Below, in pieces: positions 1 to 7,600 of a DNA stretch of 10,639 nt. The notes beneath the pieces are model-generated. The model was not told where the DNA came from, did no database searches, and worked only from the letters and a program-made list of their open reading frames with translations. Where the stretch lies: assembly GCA_020627645.1 (NCBI GenBank), contig JAHDGN010000084.1, positions 1 to 10,639 on the forward strand. Reading direction: 5' to 3'. How positions within the stretch are numbered: position 1 is the first letter of the stretch; every line of letters starts with the position of its first letter. Source of the DNA: Akkermansiaceae bacterium (GTDB taxonomy: Bacteria > Verrucomicrobiota > Verrucomicrobiia > Verrucomicrobiales > Akkermansiaceae). Position numbers and translations under genes: made by a program.

Positions 1-94
1 GGGTGGCCAGAGGGCTTTGAGGAGGCAGTTTTTGGGTGAGGGGGGCATGCGGAGAGCTTGTGTTTGTGGCAAGGTGGGGTAGATTCCTCGCAAA

Positions 95-817
95 ATGAGT
101 TATCAAAATATATATGCGGCCCCGAATTCGGTGGCAGCAGCGTCGGTGAATGAGCGTTCGGAATTTTATCGGAAGACGTATTTGCATTTGGCAACGGCCG
201 TCGGGGCTTTGGTGCTGTTTGAGGTGCTTTTGTTTTCGTCTGGTTTAGCGGGAGCAATTAGCGGGGTCATGCTCGGTGGAAAGTTTAGTTGGTTGATTGT
301 TCTGGGGGCGTTTATGGCGGTTTCTTGGTTGGCCGAGAAGTGGGCGAATTCGGATACGAGCCGTGGGATGCAGTATTTTGGTCTGAGTGTTTACGTGGTC
401 GCTCAGGGCATCATTCTTGTGCCGATGTTGTTGATGTGCACTCGGGAATTGGGTCAACCTGGTTTGATTTTGCAGGCTGCGGTGATTACCTTGGCTTTGT
501 TTTTGGGCCTGACCTTCGTGGCATTTACGACGAAAAAGGATTTTTCGTTTTTGGGAGGGATTTTGAAGATCGCGGGCTTTATCGCGCTTGGCTTGATTGT
601 GGCTTCCTTTTTCTTCGGTGGTTTAAATTTGGGGGTCTGGTTTGCGGCGGCGATGGTTTTGTTCGCAGGTGGGTCGATTCTTTATCAGACCAGTAACATT
701 ATTCATCATTATCGTGCTGATCAGCATGTGGCTGCTTCCTTGGGTTTGTTTGCGAGTGTGGCTTTGTTGTTTTGGTATGTGCTTCGGATTTTGATGTCCT
801 TTGCGAGTAGCGATTAA
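95..817 (+). CDS. Bax inhibitor-1/YccA family membrane protein
   Basis: This 240-residue protein is almost entirely hydrophobic. About seven membrane segments can be seen, near residues 31-50, 63-80, 93-115, 123-146, 153-175, 179-196 and 213-235, which is the usual architecture and length for the BI-1/YccA/YbhL (TMBIM) family. The C-terminal block around residues 196-232, 'ILYQTSNIIHHYRADQ' then 'LFASVALLFWYVLRIL', is the family signature. Eukaryotic and Bacillus (YetJ) relatives are pH-sensitive calcium leak channels; bacterial YccA modulates FtsH. The role here is not shown by the sequence. Oddly, the Asp usually following Tyr in 'YDTSNI' is Gln198, and the second Asp of the pH-sensing pair seems to be Ser221. 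No Shine-Dalgarno precedes the ATG. It is the only convincing plus-strand gene in the window and converges on the hydrolase at 840-1664. Family assignment is firm; channel function is uncertain. Confidence 0.93.
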   Translation: MSYQNIYAAPNSVAAASVNERSEFYRKTYLHLATAVGALVLFEVLLFSSGLAGAISGVMLGGKFSWLIVLGAFMAVSWLAEKWANSDTSRGMQYFGLSVYVVAQGIILVPMLLMCTRELGQPGLILQAAVITLALFLGLTFVAFTTKKDFSFLGGILKIAGFIALGLIVASFFFGGLNLGVWFAAAMVLFAGGSILYQTSNIIHHYRADQHVAASLGLFASVALLFWYVLRILMSFASSD

Positions 818-830
818 TTCATGAATCCTC

Positions 831-862
831 CTTGGATCTCTAAGGTATTTTAGGGATCCAAG
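831..862. terminator. hairpin between convergent genes, possible bidirectional terminator
   Basis: CTTGGATC (831-838) pairs with GATCCAAG (855-862). The stem continues inward through 839-844 with 849-854, allowing two G-T pairs, giving about 14 base pairs around a 4-base loop. It sits between the stop of the BI-1 gene (817) and overlaps the stop codon of the convergent hydrolase (840-842). The placement fits a shared terminator. Neither strand has a good U-tract after the stem, so it could instead be an mRNA-stabilising 3' hairpin. Confidence 0.45.
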
Positions 863-1664
863 AGGTGAGGATGGATTGGAGGTTTTGGGCGGTGGGTTCG
901 GTGAACGGTTCGTGGAGAGCGTCGGGAATTTCGTGGTGGGAGACTTGGTTGGGTGGGAGTTTTTGTAGGCGCGAGGATAGAATGTGTGGAGGGCAGATGG
1001 GGTCTAAAGTCCCTTGAGTAAATAAGATGGGGGTGGTTTTGGGGAGGTGAAGAAATCGGGAGCGGACGCTTTCTGCGAGATGGCGGAGATCGTTTCCCCA
1101 TCCGATTGAGATGCGAGAGTGGTAGAGTGCTTGTGGGGAGTTGGAGCGATTTTCTGTTTCGTTTTCTCCGCAGTGCGAGGCTTTCACTCCGGTTGATACA
1201 GTGACCCAGGGGAAGAGTTTTGAGAGGGATGGGAGGAGAAGGCGCATCCATGGTTTGGCCTGGTGCATGGGGTCGAGTAGTGGTGAACTGAACCAAGCGG
1301 CTTGGAATTGGTTTGGATTTTGGAGGAGGAAATTGAGGGCTAGAAGGCCTCCCATTGAGTGTCCCGCGATGAAAGTGGGATGGTCATTTGTTTTTTCGAG
1401 GAGTGTTTCGAAGAGGGAGTTCACGAAGGGGATCCGGGGGACGTGGCCGCGACGACCGGGTGACCTGCCGTGACCTGGGAGGTCGGTGAGGAGGCAGCGG
1501 TAACCTTTTTTGACAAATGGTTGGAGGATGGGGGGGTAGCGGTCGATGTAGTCTCCCTGTCCGTGAAAAAAGATGAGGGTGCCTTTTTGGAGGGAGGAGG
1601 GGAGGACTTCGATGTGATGGAGCGGGTTGTCGTTGACGCGTAAGACGTGTGTTTGGATGGTCAT
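840..1664 (-). CDS. alpha/beta hydrolase, monoacylglycerol lipase-like (Hydrolase_4 / S33 type)
   Basis: This is a 274-residue cytosolic protein with no signal peptide. The order of motifs is that of the alpha/beta hydrolase fold: an oxyanion loop 'FFHGQGD' at 32-38, 'DLPGHGRSPG' at 61-70, the nucleophile elbow 'GHSMGG' at 101-106 with Ser103, the acid in 'GTLDPICPP' with Asp221, and His251 in 'DALHEP'. The GHGRSPGRRGH stretch and 'SSPLLDP' resemble lysophospholipases and monoacylglycerol lipases, so a lipid or small ester substrate is likely, though not provable here. Its ATG overlaps the TGA of the upstream SirB1-like gene by four bases (ATGA, 1661-1664), suggesting translational coupling. 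Length and motifs are complete. It is the last gene of the minus-strand run. Confidence 0.9.
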   Translation of the reverse strand: MTIQTHVLRVNDNPLHHIEVLPSSLQKGTLIFFHGQGDYIDRYPPILQPFVKKGYRCLLTDLPGHGRSPGRRGHVPRIPFVNSLFETLLEKTNDHPTFIAGHSMGGLLALNFLLQNPNQFQAAWFSSPLLDPMHQAKPWMRLLLPSLSKLFPWVTVSTGVKASHCGENETENRSNSPQALYHSRISIGWGNDLRHLAESVRSRFLHLPKTTPILFTQGTLDPICPPHILSSRLQKLPPNQVSHHEIPDALHEPFTEPTAQNLQSILTSWIPKIP

Positions 1665-2494
1665 GGTTGGAACATCCTGATGAGGTCCTGGATAAGGTTG
1701 GTGTCGTCGGGGCGGTCAGCCTTGGTGAAGGCAATATTCATGTTGGCGAGCATACGTAGAAGCATGTGAGCAAGCGAGCATGGATTTTGGATTGATTTGA
1801 CCGCGCTTTTGGAGAGTTCGGGGTGATCCTTGAGGAGTTTGGAGACGAGGACTGTTTGGCCTCGATTTGAGGGGTCGAGAATTGTTGGGCCATCGGGAGA
1901 TTCGATGAGGGTGAGGAAATGGCCTGGGAAATTGAGGCCGTGGACTTGGATGTTGAGTCGGTGGGCGGTTAGGATGTAGATGATTCCTAAGCCGAGGGGG
2001 TTGGAGATGTTGTTGGATAACGACCAAGCGAGGTCGGAGTTGCGAGGATCGAAGGGGTGTTTTTTGTTTGGCTTGAATCGAGGTTTTCGAAAGAGGTGGT
2101 GGGCCAGCTCGAGGGGGGTGAATGCTTTCGATTCGAGCTCATTGGCGAGCAGGTCGAGTTGGTCTGAGAGTGAGGGTCGAAGCGTGATTCCGTCGTGGAG
2201 GAAGTCGGAGAGAAGTCTGAGTAGGGATTCAAACGTTTCGAAATCTCCATCGGGGTGATTGAGACGTTTGAGAGGGAGGAGCCAGTTATCTTTCAGGGTT
2301 TGTTGCCGTCCGGGGTGGAGGGATTTTGATAAAAGACGTGCGTCTTTGTTGTTGAGTTGGATGCCTAGAGCGGCGAGGTCGTCGCTGGCATCACCTTCGA
2401 ATTCTAGAAGCGCTTGGCTGATTCCTTTTTGAACGTCTTGGTTTTCGTCATCGAGGAGTCTCAGCAGCGGGGGGAGGGTTGCTGTAGAGTCCAT
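1661..2494 (-). CDS. SirB1-like protein with HEAT-like N-terminus and transglutaminase-fold core
   Basis: This is a 277-residue protein. The first roughly 45 residues ('LPPLLRLLDDENQDVQKGISQALLEF' region) look like a single HEAT-type helical repeat. Residues about 90-215 match the transglutaminase-like core of the SirB1/YchA family: 'FDPRNSDLAWSLSNNISNPLGLGIIYILTAHRL', then 'GLNFPGHFLTLI' (188-197) and 'ILDPSNRGQTV' (205-215). His192 and Asp207 would be the fold's His and Asp. No Cys is visible at the usual position, so protease or transglutaminase activity should not be assumed. Unlike Enterobacteriaceae SirB1 there is no long TPR-like C-terminal extension. The molecular function of this family is not established. 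It lies 13 nt after the secreted hydrolase gene and overlaps the next hydrolase by 4 nt. The bases right before its ATG are unusually A/T-rich (see the promoter entry). Confidence 0.8.
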   Translation of the reverse strand: MDSTATLPPLLRLLDDENQDVQKGISQALLEFEGDASDDLAALGIQLNNKDARLLSKSLHPGRQQTLKDNWLLPLKRLNHPDGDFETFESLLRLLSDFLHDGITLRPSLSDQLDLLANELESKAFTPLELAHHLFRKPRFKPNKKHPFDPRNSDLAWSLSNNISNPLGLGIIYILTAHRLNIQVHGLNFPGHFLTLIESPDGPTILDPSNRGQTVLVSKLLKDHPELSKSAVKSIQNPCSLAHMLLRMLANMNIAFTKADRPDDTNLIQDLIRMFQP

Positions 2495-2530
2495 ATATTA
2501 TAATAGCCTATTTTGTGACCGGTTGCGAGG
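2495..2530 (-). promoter_or_regulatory. possible promoter abutting the start of the SirB1-like gene
   Basis: On the minus strand the bases directly upstream of the ATG read GGCTATTATAATAT. They contain both TATTAT and a perfect TATAAT. Using TATTAT (5 of 6 to the sigma-70 -10), a TCGCAA (3 of 6) lies 17 bases upstream. Transcription would start at or next to the ATG, giving a leaderless message. The -35 match is poor and the element overlaps the end of the preceding gene, so this is a weak prediction. Confidence 0.3.
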
Positions 2531-3380
2531 GAGAGATTGCAATTTTTCGCTCTTGAGTCGACTTTGTGAGGAAATTAACAAGTGGTTGCACAGGTTTGAG
2601 ACCGTGTGGGTGGTGTTGGGCCTTGGGCTTTCGCCAAATTTTGGGCGGATGCTTTAGGTTGGTGAGATTTTGGATGAGAAGGTCAGAGTTTTCTGCGGGT
2701 GGGACGATGGGGTCGAGGTTGCCAATGACGAGGGCAATTGGGATGTGGGCGATTTTTTTGGCGAAATCAGGGTGGGTGATCTGAACGAACTGTTGGACTT
2801 GGTCTTGAGTCAATCCGTGGGCGTGAAGGCACCGTGACCAGTTGTGAGAGGATCGGCTAGCGGAACCGAGGCCTCCGGGCCATGAGGTGAAGTCGAGGAC
2901 GGGGTTATCACCATAGATGGCGCCGACGTGTTTGGGGTAGTTAGCGGCAAAGTGGAAGACAAATAGCCCTCCGCGGGACATGCCTTCTAGGATTGGTTTT
3001 TGGTTTAATTTGATTTTTTTGGTCAGGAACTGGTGGAATTCGTCCCCACGAAGCATGGCGGTTTTGTTTCCGTAGAGGTTTGAGACGTCTACGTATCCGA
3101 GGTGGTATCCTTTTTTGAGAAGGGAAATGTCGAGATCGGGTTGATGGCCGAAGAATCTGGCTCTCCAGATCCATGGGTTTCCCGGAGCGGCTTTTGTTGG
3201 GAACACGAGACGAGCGCTGGCTTTCGTCTTTGCGAGGGTGAAGTCGTGTCGGACAAACCCGTGCCAGGTGGAAGATCGGGTTTTGGTCTCTGAAGTAAGT
3301 TTTTTGAGGGTAGGGAGGGGGTCCCCGGCGCTGGCAATCAGCGTGGTAAGTGCAACTAATATGAGAGCTCTGAGGGGCAT
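2508..3380 (-). CDS. secreted alpha/beta hydrolase (esterase-like)
   Basis: This is a 290-residue protein starting with a hydrophobic signal peptide, with likely cleavage after 'LIASA' near residue 18. The mature part has an alpha/beta hydrolase layout: 'WIWRARFFGHQPDLDISLL' (70-88) before the nucleophile, the elbow 'GMSRGG' at 133-138 with Ser135, the acid in 'GNLDPIVPP' with Asp223, and a His in 'QHHPHGL' (His259 is the best candidate). The 'GYVDVSNLYGN' and 'WPGG' stretches are typical of exported hydrolases common in Planctomycetes and Verrucomicrobia, often near glycan-degrading genes. The substrate is unknown; an esterase or deacetylase role is inference. It begins 28 nt after the prfB stop with no Shine-Dalgarno. 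It ends 13 nt before the SirB1-like gene, so cotranscription is plausible. Confidence 0.85.
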   Translation of the reverse strand: MPLRALILVALTTLIASAGDPLPTLKKLTSETKTRSSTWHGFVRHDFTLAKTKASARLVFPTKAAPGNPWIWRARFFGHQPDLDISLLKKGYHLGYVDVSNLYGNKTAMLRGDEFHQFLTKKIKLNQKPILEGMSRGGLFVFHFAANYPKHVGAIYGDNPVLDFTSWPGGLGSASRSSHNWSRCLHAHGLTQDQVQQFVQITHPDFAKKIAHIPIALVIGNLDPIVPPAENSDLLIQNLTNLKHPPKIWRKPKAQHHPHGLKPVQPLVNFLTKSTQERKIAISPSQPVTK

Positions 3381-3408
3381 CGGTGATTAATACGCAGCTA
3401 AGAAGCGA

Positions 3409-4528
3409 TTAGTTTCCTTTTTTTTGCCCGCGGAGCATGGCTTCGATGAACGGATCGATGTTGCCATCCATGACGGCTTGAATATTCCCTGATTCTTCTC
3501 CCGTCCGGAGGTCTTTTACCATTTGGTAGGGTTGGAAGACGTAGGATCTGATTTGTGATCCCCAGCCGATTTCACCTTTGTCTGAATAGGCTCGGTCTGC
3601 TTCGGCTTTTTGTTTGTCTTCTTCAATTTGGTAGAGCTTGGCTCGGAGTGTTTCCCAGGCAACTTCTCTGTTTCTGAGCTGGGAGCGTTCTTGGGTGGAG
3701 CGAATGACAATGCCGGTAGGGAGGTGCTTCATGATGACAGCGGTTTCCACTTTGTTGACATTTTGGCCGCCTTTTCCTCCGGAGCGGGCGGTGGAGATTT
3801 CGACGTCGGACTCGGGGATTTCGATTTCAATGGTGTCATCGATTTCTGGAGTTGCGTCGAGGGAGGCGAAGGAGGTGTGTCGCTTTCCGGCGGAGTCGAA
3901 TGGGGAAATCCGAACCAGGCGGTGGACACCTCTTTCGTTTTTGAGGTAGCCGAAGGCGTATGGGCCTTCAATTTTGAGAGAGGCGGATGAAATACCGGCT
4001 TCTTCTGCTTCTGAGTAGTCGGTGACGGTCACCTTGAAGTCATGCTGTTCGGCCCAGCGGCTGTACATGCGGAAGAGCATGCCTGCCCAGTCGCATGCTT
4101 CGGTTCCTCCGGCACCGGCTTGGATCGTGATGAAGGCGTTTTTTGAATCGGTGGGGGAATCGAGGAGGGTAATCAGCTCAAATGCTTCGATGTCCTTTTG
4201 GAGTAGTTCGAAAGTTGAGTTGGCTTCTTTAGCTGAATCTAGATCGTCGAATTCTTTGGCGAGTTCGATCCCGGAGTGCAAGTTGTCGAGGTCGGCTTCT
4301 AGCTTAAGAAATGGATCGAGTTTGTTTTTAAGGAGTTTTGTTTCGGCCAGGACTTCGCGGGCTTTTTCCTGATTGTTCCAAAACTCGGGGTGGGCCGCTT
4401 GAGCTTCGAGTGATTCGATCTTTTGAGCGAGAGTGTCTGGGTCAAAGGTACCTCCTGAGATCCGACAGGCGGGCAGTGATGCTGCCGGTGTCGATCGCCA
4501 GGAGGTCAGCGACGGATTGTTTTTCCAT
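3409..4528 (-). CDS. prfB: peptide chain release factor 2 (programmed +1 frameshift)
   Basis: RF2 reads UGA and UAA stop codons on the ribosome and triggers peptide release. The gene is in two frames. An ATG at 4528 opens 28 codons (MEKQSVADLLAID...) ending in an in-frame TGA at 4442-4444. After a +1 shift the frame continues 'DPDTLAQKIESLEAQ' for 344 residues to TAA at 3409, giving 372 residues against 365 in E. coli. The UGA-reading tripeptide SPF falls at 208-210 and the catalytic GGQ at 253-255, each exactly three residues later than in E. coli RF2, which supports the reconstruction. 'SGGKGGQNVNKVETAV' is typical of non-proteobacterial RF2. A continuous-frame prediction would wrongly start at an internal Met (4281) and lose 82 residues. 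No Shine-Dalgarno precedes the ATG. It heads the run of three downstream minus-strand genes. Confidence 0.97.
4441..4456 (-). promoter_or_regulatory. prfB programmed +1 frameshift site
   Basis: The minus strand reads AGGAGG TAC CTT TGA C. This has all three known elements of the RF2 autoregulatory site: a Shine-Dalgarno-like AGGAGG three bases before the slippery codon, the slippery CTT (Leu28), and the poorly terminated UGA followed by C. When RF2 is scarce the ribosome pauses at UGA, tRNA-Leu slips from CUU to UUU and translation continues at GAC (Asp29). When RF2 is abundant it terminates after 28 residues. The E. coli site is AGGGGGTATCTTTGAC. Confidence 0.97.
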
Positions 4529-4630
4529 GAGGCGGTGAGGGATAGTTGAGTAAGGTGGGGGTGAAAAGGGTAAAGTTGTTTTGTTGTAGCGCAATTTGGC
4601 CGCTAAAACTCCGATTTTTGGGCAGATTGA
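4529..4630 (-). other. intergenic region upstream of prfB
   Basis: These 102 bases separate the end of the large esterase gene from the prfB ATG and must hold the prfB promoter if it is not cotranscribed. I see no convincing -35/-10 pair (a TTGCGC is present near 4600 without a good -10 partner), no clear terminator hairpin for the upstream gene and no Shine-Dalgarno. Confidence 0.3.
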
Positions 4631-7600
4631 CTAGTGATTACTTTGGCGAATGAAGAGTCTGGGAAGAGGGGTTGATGGGGTGGCAGTGGAGTAGGCATGG
4701 GTATGTATTCTCTCAATTTTCATGGATACTGTGGTGCCATCTTTTGGTCCGTCGATGCCATCGGCATCGAACCAATCGATTAAGTTGGGGGACCATTCGT
4801 AGGTGGGAACCTCAGAAGAGGATGAGAGGTGAGTGATGGTGATGGAGTGTCCGTTCTGAGAGAGGAGATGGATGTGTTCGTCAATTGGAACAGGTATTTC
4901 GACAGCTGGGATATTGGGGCGGATTTTTGGGTCTGGGGCGGATCGTTTTTCTTGTCTGTCACTGGCGACGGAGCCGGTGATGGGGCTTCCCCAGACTTGA
5001 ACCTCAGCAAGGGAAAGCATTTCAAACCCAGCTCTGCTATTTCCGATCGTTTCAATTCTGACGGTGCGACCGGTCGTGGTTGAGGGTAGGGTCCAGGTTT
5101 CGGATAGGAGCGTGTGTCCTGAGTTGGTAAAGAAGTCTTTGGAAATGATGGTATTTCTTGAGGCATCAAGAATGGAGATCCGATAGTTCGAGAGTCGATT
5201 GGCACAGCAATCGGTGCGATTGAACAAGATAATCTCATCGATAGGGAGGTCGTTTCCGAGATTGACTTCCCACCATGAGTTTGGGGAAACGAGGGTGTGG
5301 GTTACCGAACCATCAAAATACTGCCCATTGGTATTCCCATCAATTGCTAGGTCAGCTGTCCCTCCCCAACCTGTGGATGATTGAGTTGCCGATGCGTTGG
5401 AAGTGGTGGCGAAGTTTACTGGTTCGATAGGGGTTGGGTTTTCAGGAGTGGAAGGGTTTCCTGTGCCAATGACTTGAACTTCTGCGAGGGAGAGCATTTG
5501 GAAATTGGCGCGACTGTTACCGATTGTTTCGACGCGGACAGTGCGTCCGGTCATGGTGTTGGGCAGAGTCCAGGTTTCGGATAGAGAAGTGAATCCGGTG
5601 GTGGTATGGAAGTCTTGTGAAGCGATGATGTTTCCGGAAGCATTGAGAATGGAGATTCGATAATTGGAGAGGCGCTCTGGGCAGCAGTCGGTGCGGTTGT
5701 AGAGGATGATTTCATCAATGGGACGGTCGTTGCCAAGATCGACCTGCCACCAAGAATTGGTTCCGGCAGTGGTGTGGGTCACAGAGAGATCCCAGTATTC
5801 GCCATTTGTGTCGCCGTCAATGGCTCTGGAGGCGATACCTCCGTGTGCGGTTGATGACTGGGTTGCGAGGGATCCGCTTTCGAGCGCCCAGTTGACAGTC
5901 GTTGGCTCTGTGATTGGAGGGGTGGTGTTATTTCCGCCTCCAATGACTTCGACTTCTGCGAGGGAGAGCATTTGGAAGTTGGCGCGGCTGTTGCCGATTG
6001 TTTCGACTCGGACCGTGCGTCCGGTGACGGTGTTGGGCAGAGTCCATGTTTCTGACAGAGTCGTGAATCCAGAGGTGGTGTAAAAGTCTTCTGAAGAGAT
6101 GGTGTTGCCGGAGGCGTCTAGGATTGAGATTCGGTAGTTAGAGAGTCTTTCTGGGCAGCAGTCGGTGCGGTTGTAGAGGGTGATTTCGTCGATCGGACGA
6201 TCGTTGCCGAGGTTGACCTGCCACCATGAGTTGGCACTGACGGCGGTGTGGGTGACAGAGAGGTCCCAGTATTCACCATTGGTGTCCCCATCGATGGCTC
6301 TGGAGGCGACACCACCGTGAGCGGTGGATGATTGGCTGGCAAAGGCTCCGTCTGCAAGAGCCCAGTTTATCGGTTCAGTCGAGGTCGGTTCCCCGGTTGT
6401 GAGAGTGATGTGATCGACGTCTAAGTATGTTGAGTTGCCATTTACTTTGGTGATTCGGATTGCAAGTTGTGCTGAGAGATCTGGTGCGTTGCCGGTCGTG
6501 TAGGTGAGCGTGATCGGAGTGAACGCATCTGTATCGAGATCGGCGGAGGTGACGTTCGACGAGGCAAGGATTTGCCCTGCAGCTAGTAGTTCGAGTTTGG
6601 CTTCTCCAAAGGTGCCCGAATTTCGGTGTCCGAAGGCGGCTGTGAGGGAATATTTCGTATTTGGTTCGAGGCGGGTGCGGAGGGCTTGAAAAAGATTGTT
6701 ACCTGGGGAGCCGTTATTGAGAGTGGCGAGGTGTTTGCCGTTCATGTTGCTCAGGACGCCTCCATTGTTGGAGTCGAATGCTGAGGTGTAATGGGTGGCT
6801 GTGGGGTTGAGGTACCCGTTGGTTCCGTCTGCGGCTGATTGTCCGTTAGCTGACCGGATTTGCCAGCCGATGAGAGATGGGGATGAGTCGTTTGAAATAT
6901 TGACCGAAGTGAGTGAGCCATCGTTGAGTGGGGGATTGGCTTCGAAGTTTGAGTTTTTGATATTTGGTTGAGGATTTCCGGTGAGAAGAGCGAGCCATTG
7001 TTCGGAATGTTCTTGGAGACCGGCAGCGTTAAAGTGGACTTGGTCAATGAGTTTGCCTTCGAGATGGAAGTCATCGGTATCAGCTCCAAGAAAGATGAGG
7101 GGGTCGTTGTTGGCGAGGGTTTGTTGGGCGCTCGTGATTGGGATTTCTTCGATGATGGTTGCTTTGGGAGAGAATGAGACTTCTGAGAAATACCAAGGAA
7201 AGTTCCATCCTGCGTCGGTGCGAGCCTGGGAAATGGTCGTTTGGAATCGAGAGACGTAGTCATTGTAAGAGGTGGTGCCCTTGGAATCGGCTTCCCCTTG
7301 GTGCCAGAGGACGGCTTTGAACCCGTTGGTTGGAAAAGATTGGATTGCTTGTTGAATTCGGGGATAGAGATCATTGGCCGACGGGACCCAGCGGTTGGAA
7401 GGGGTTCCTCCTTCGCCAAAGGCGACGAATCCGACGGGAACATTTGTTGCTGCGACATAGGGGCCTACGAATCTTGACCAAGGGGAACCTCCGGTTCCGC
7501 TGGCGATCGGAAGGGGATCGGCAAGTTTTTGCCAGGTATTGTTGGTCAGAGAGGTTCGAACTGAGGCTCGGTCTTCGGTCGGGTTGATAGGGCTTTCACC

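Noticed and set aside
1..48. Possible start of a divergent minus-strand gene (ATG at 48, reading MPPSPKNCLLKALWPP to the edge) or the tail of a plus-strand gene ending near 39 or 82
   Set aside because: Three frames are open over this short stretch and none shows a recognisable motif or ribosome binding site. The edge is too close to decide.
289..696. Open plus-strand frame of 135 residues inside the BI-1 gene, and many similar long shadow frames inside the minus-strand genes
   Set aside because: They lie entirely within well-supported genes in other frames and have low-complexity Gly/Ser/Arg/Pro-rich translations driven by the strand composition.
820..833. AAGGAGG followed by ATTC and ATG on the minus strand, looking like an ideal translation start
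   Set aside because: The reading frame is ATG AAT TAA, only two codons, and it lies in the hairpin region between convergent genes.
3409..4281. Release factor gene starting at the internal Met at 4281 (290 residues)
   Set aside because: It lacks the N-terminal helical domain of RF2. The upstream sequence codes for it through the frameshift at 4441-4456.
4631..4988. PEP-CTERM or other anchoring signal at the C-terminus of the giant esterase
   Set aside because: The end reads PLPRLFIRQSNH after a beta-rich domain, with no Pro-Glu-Pro, no terminal hydrophobic helix and no basic tail.
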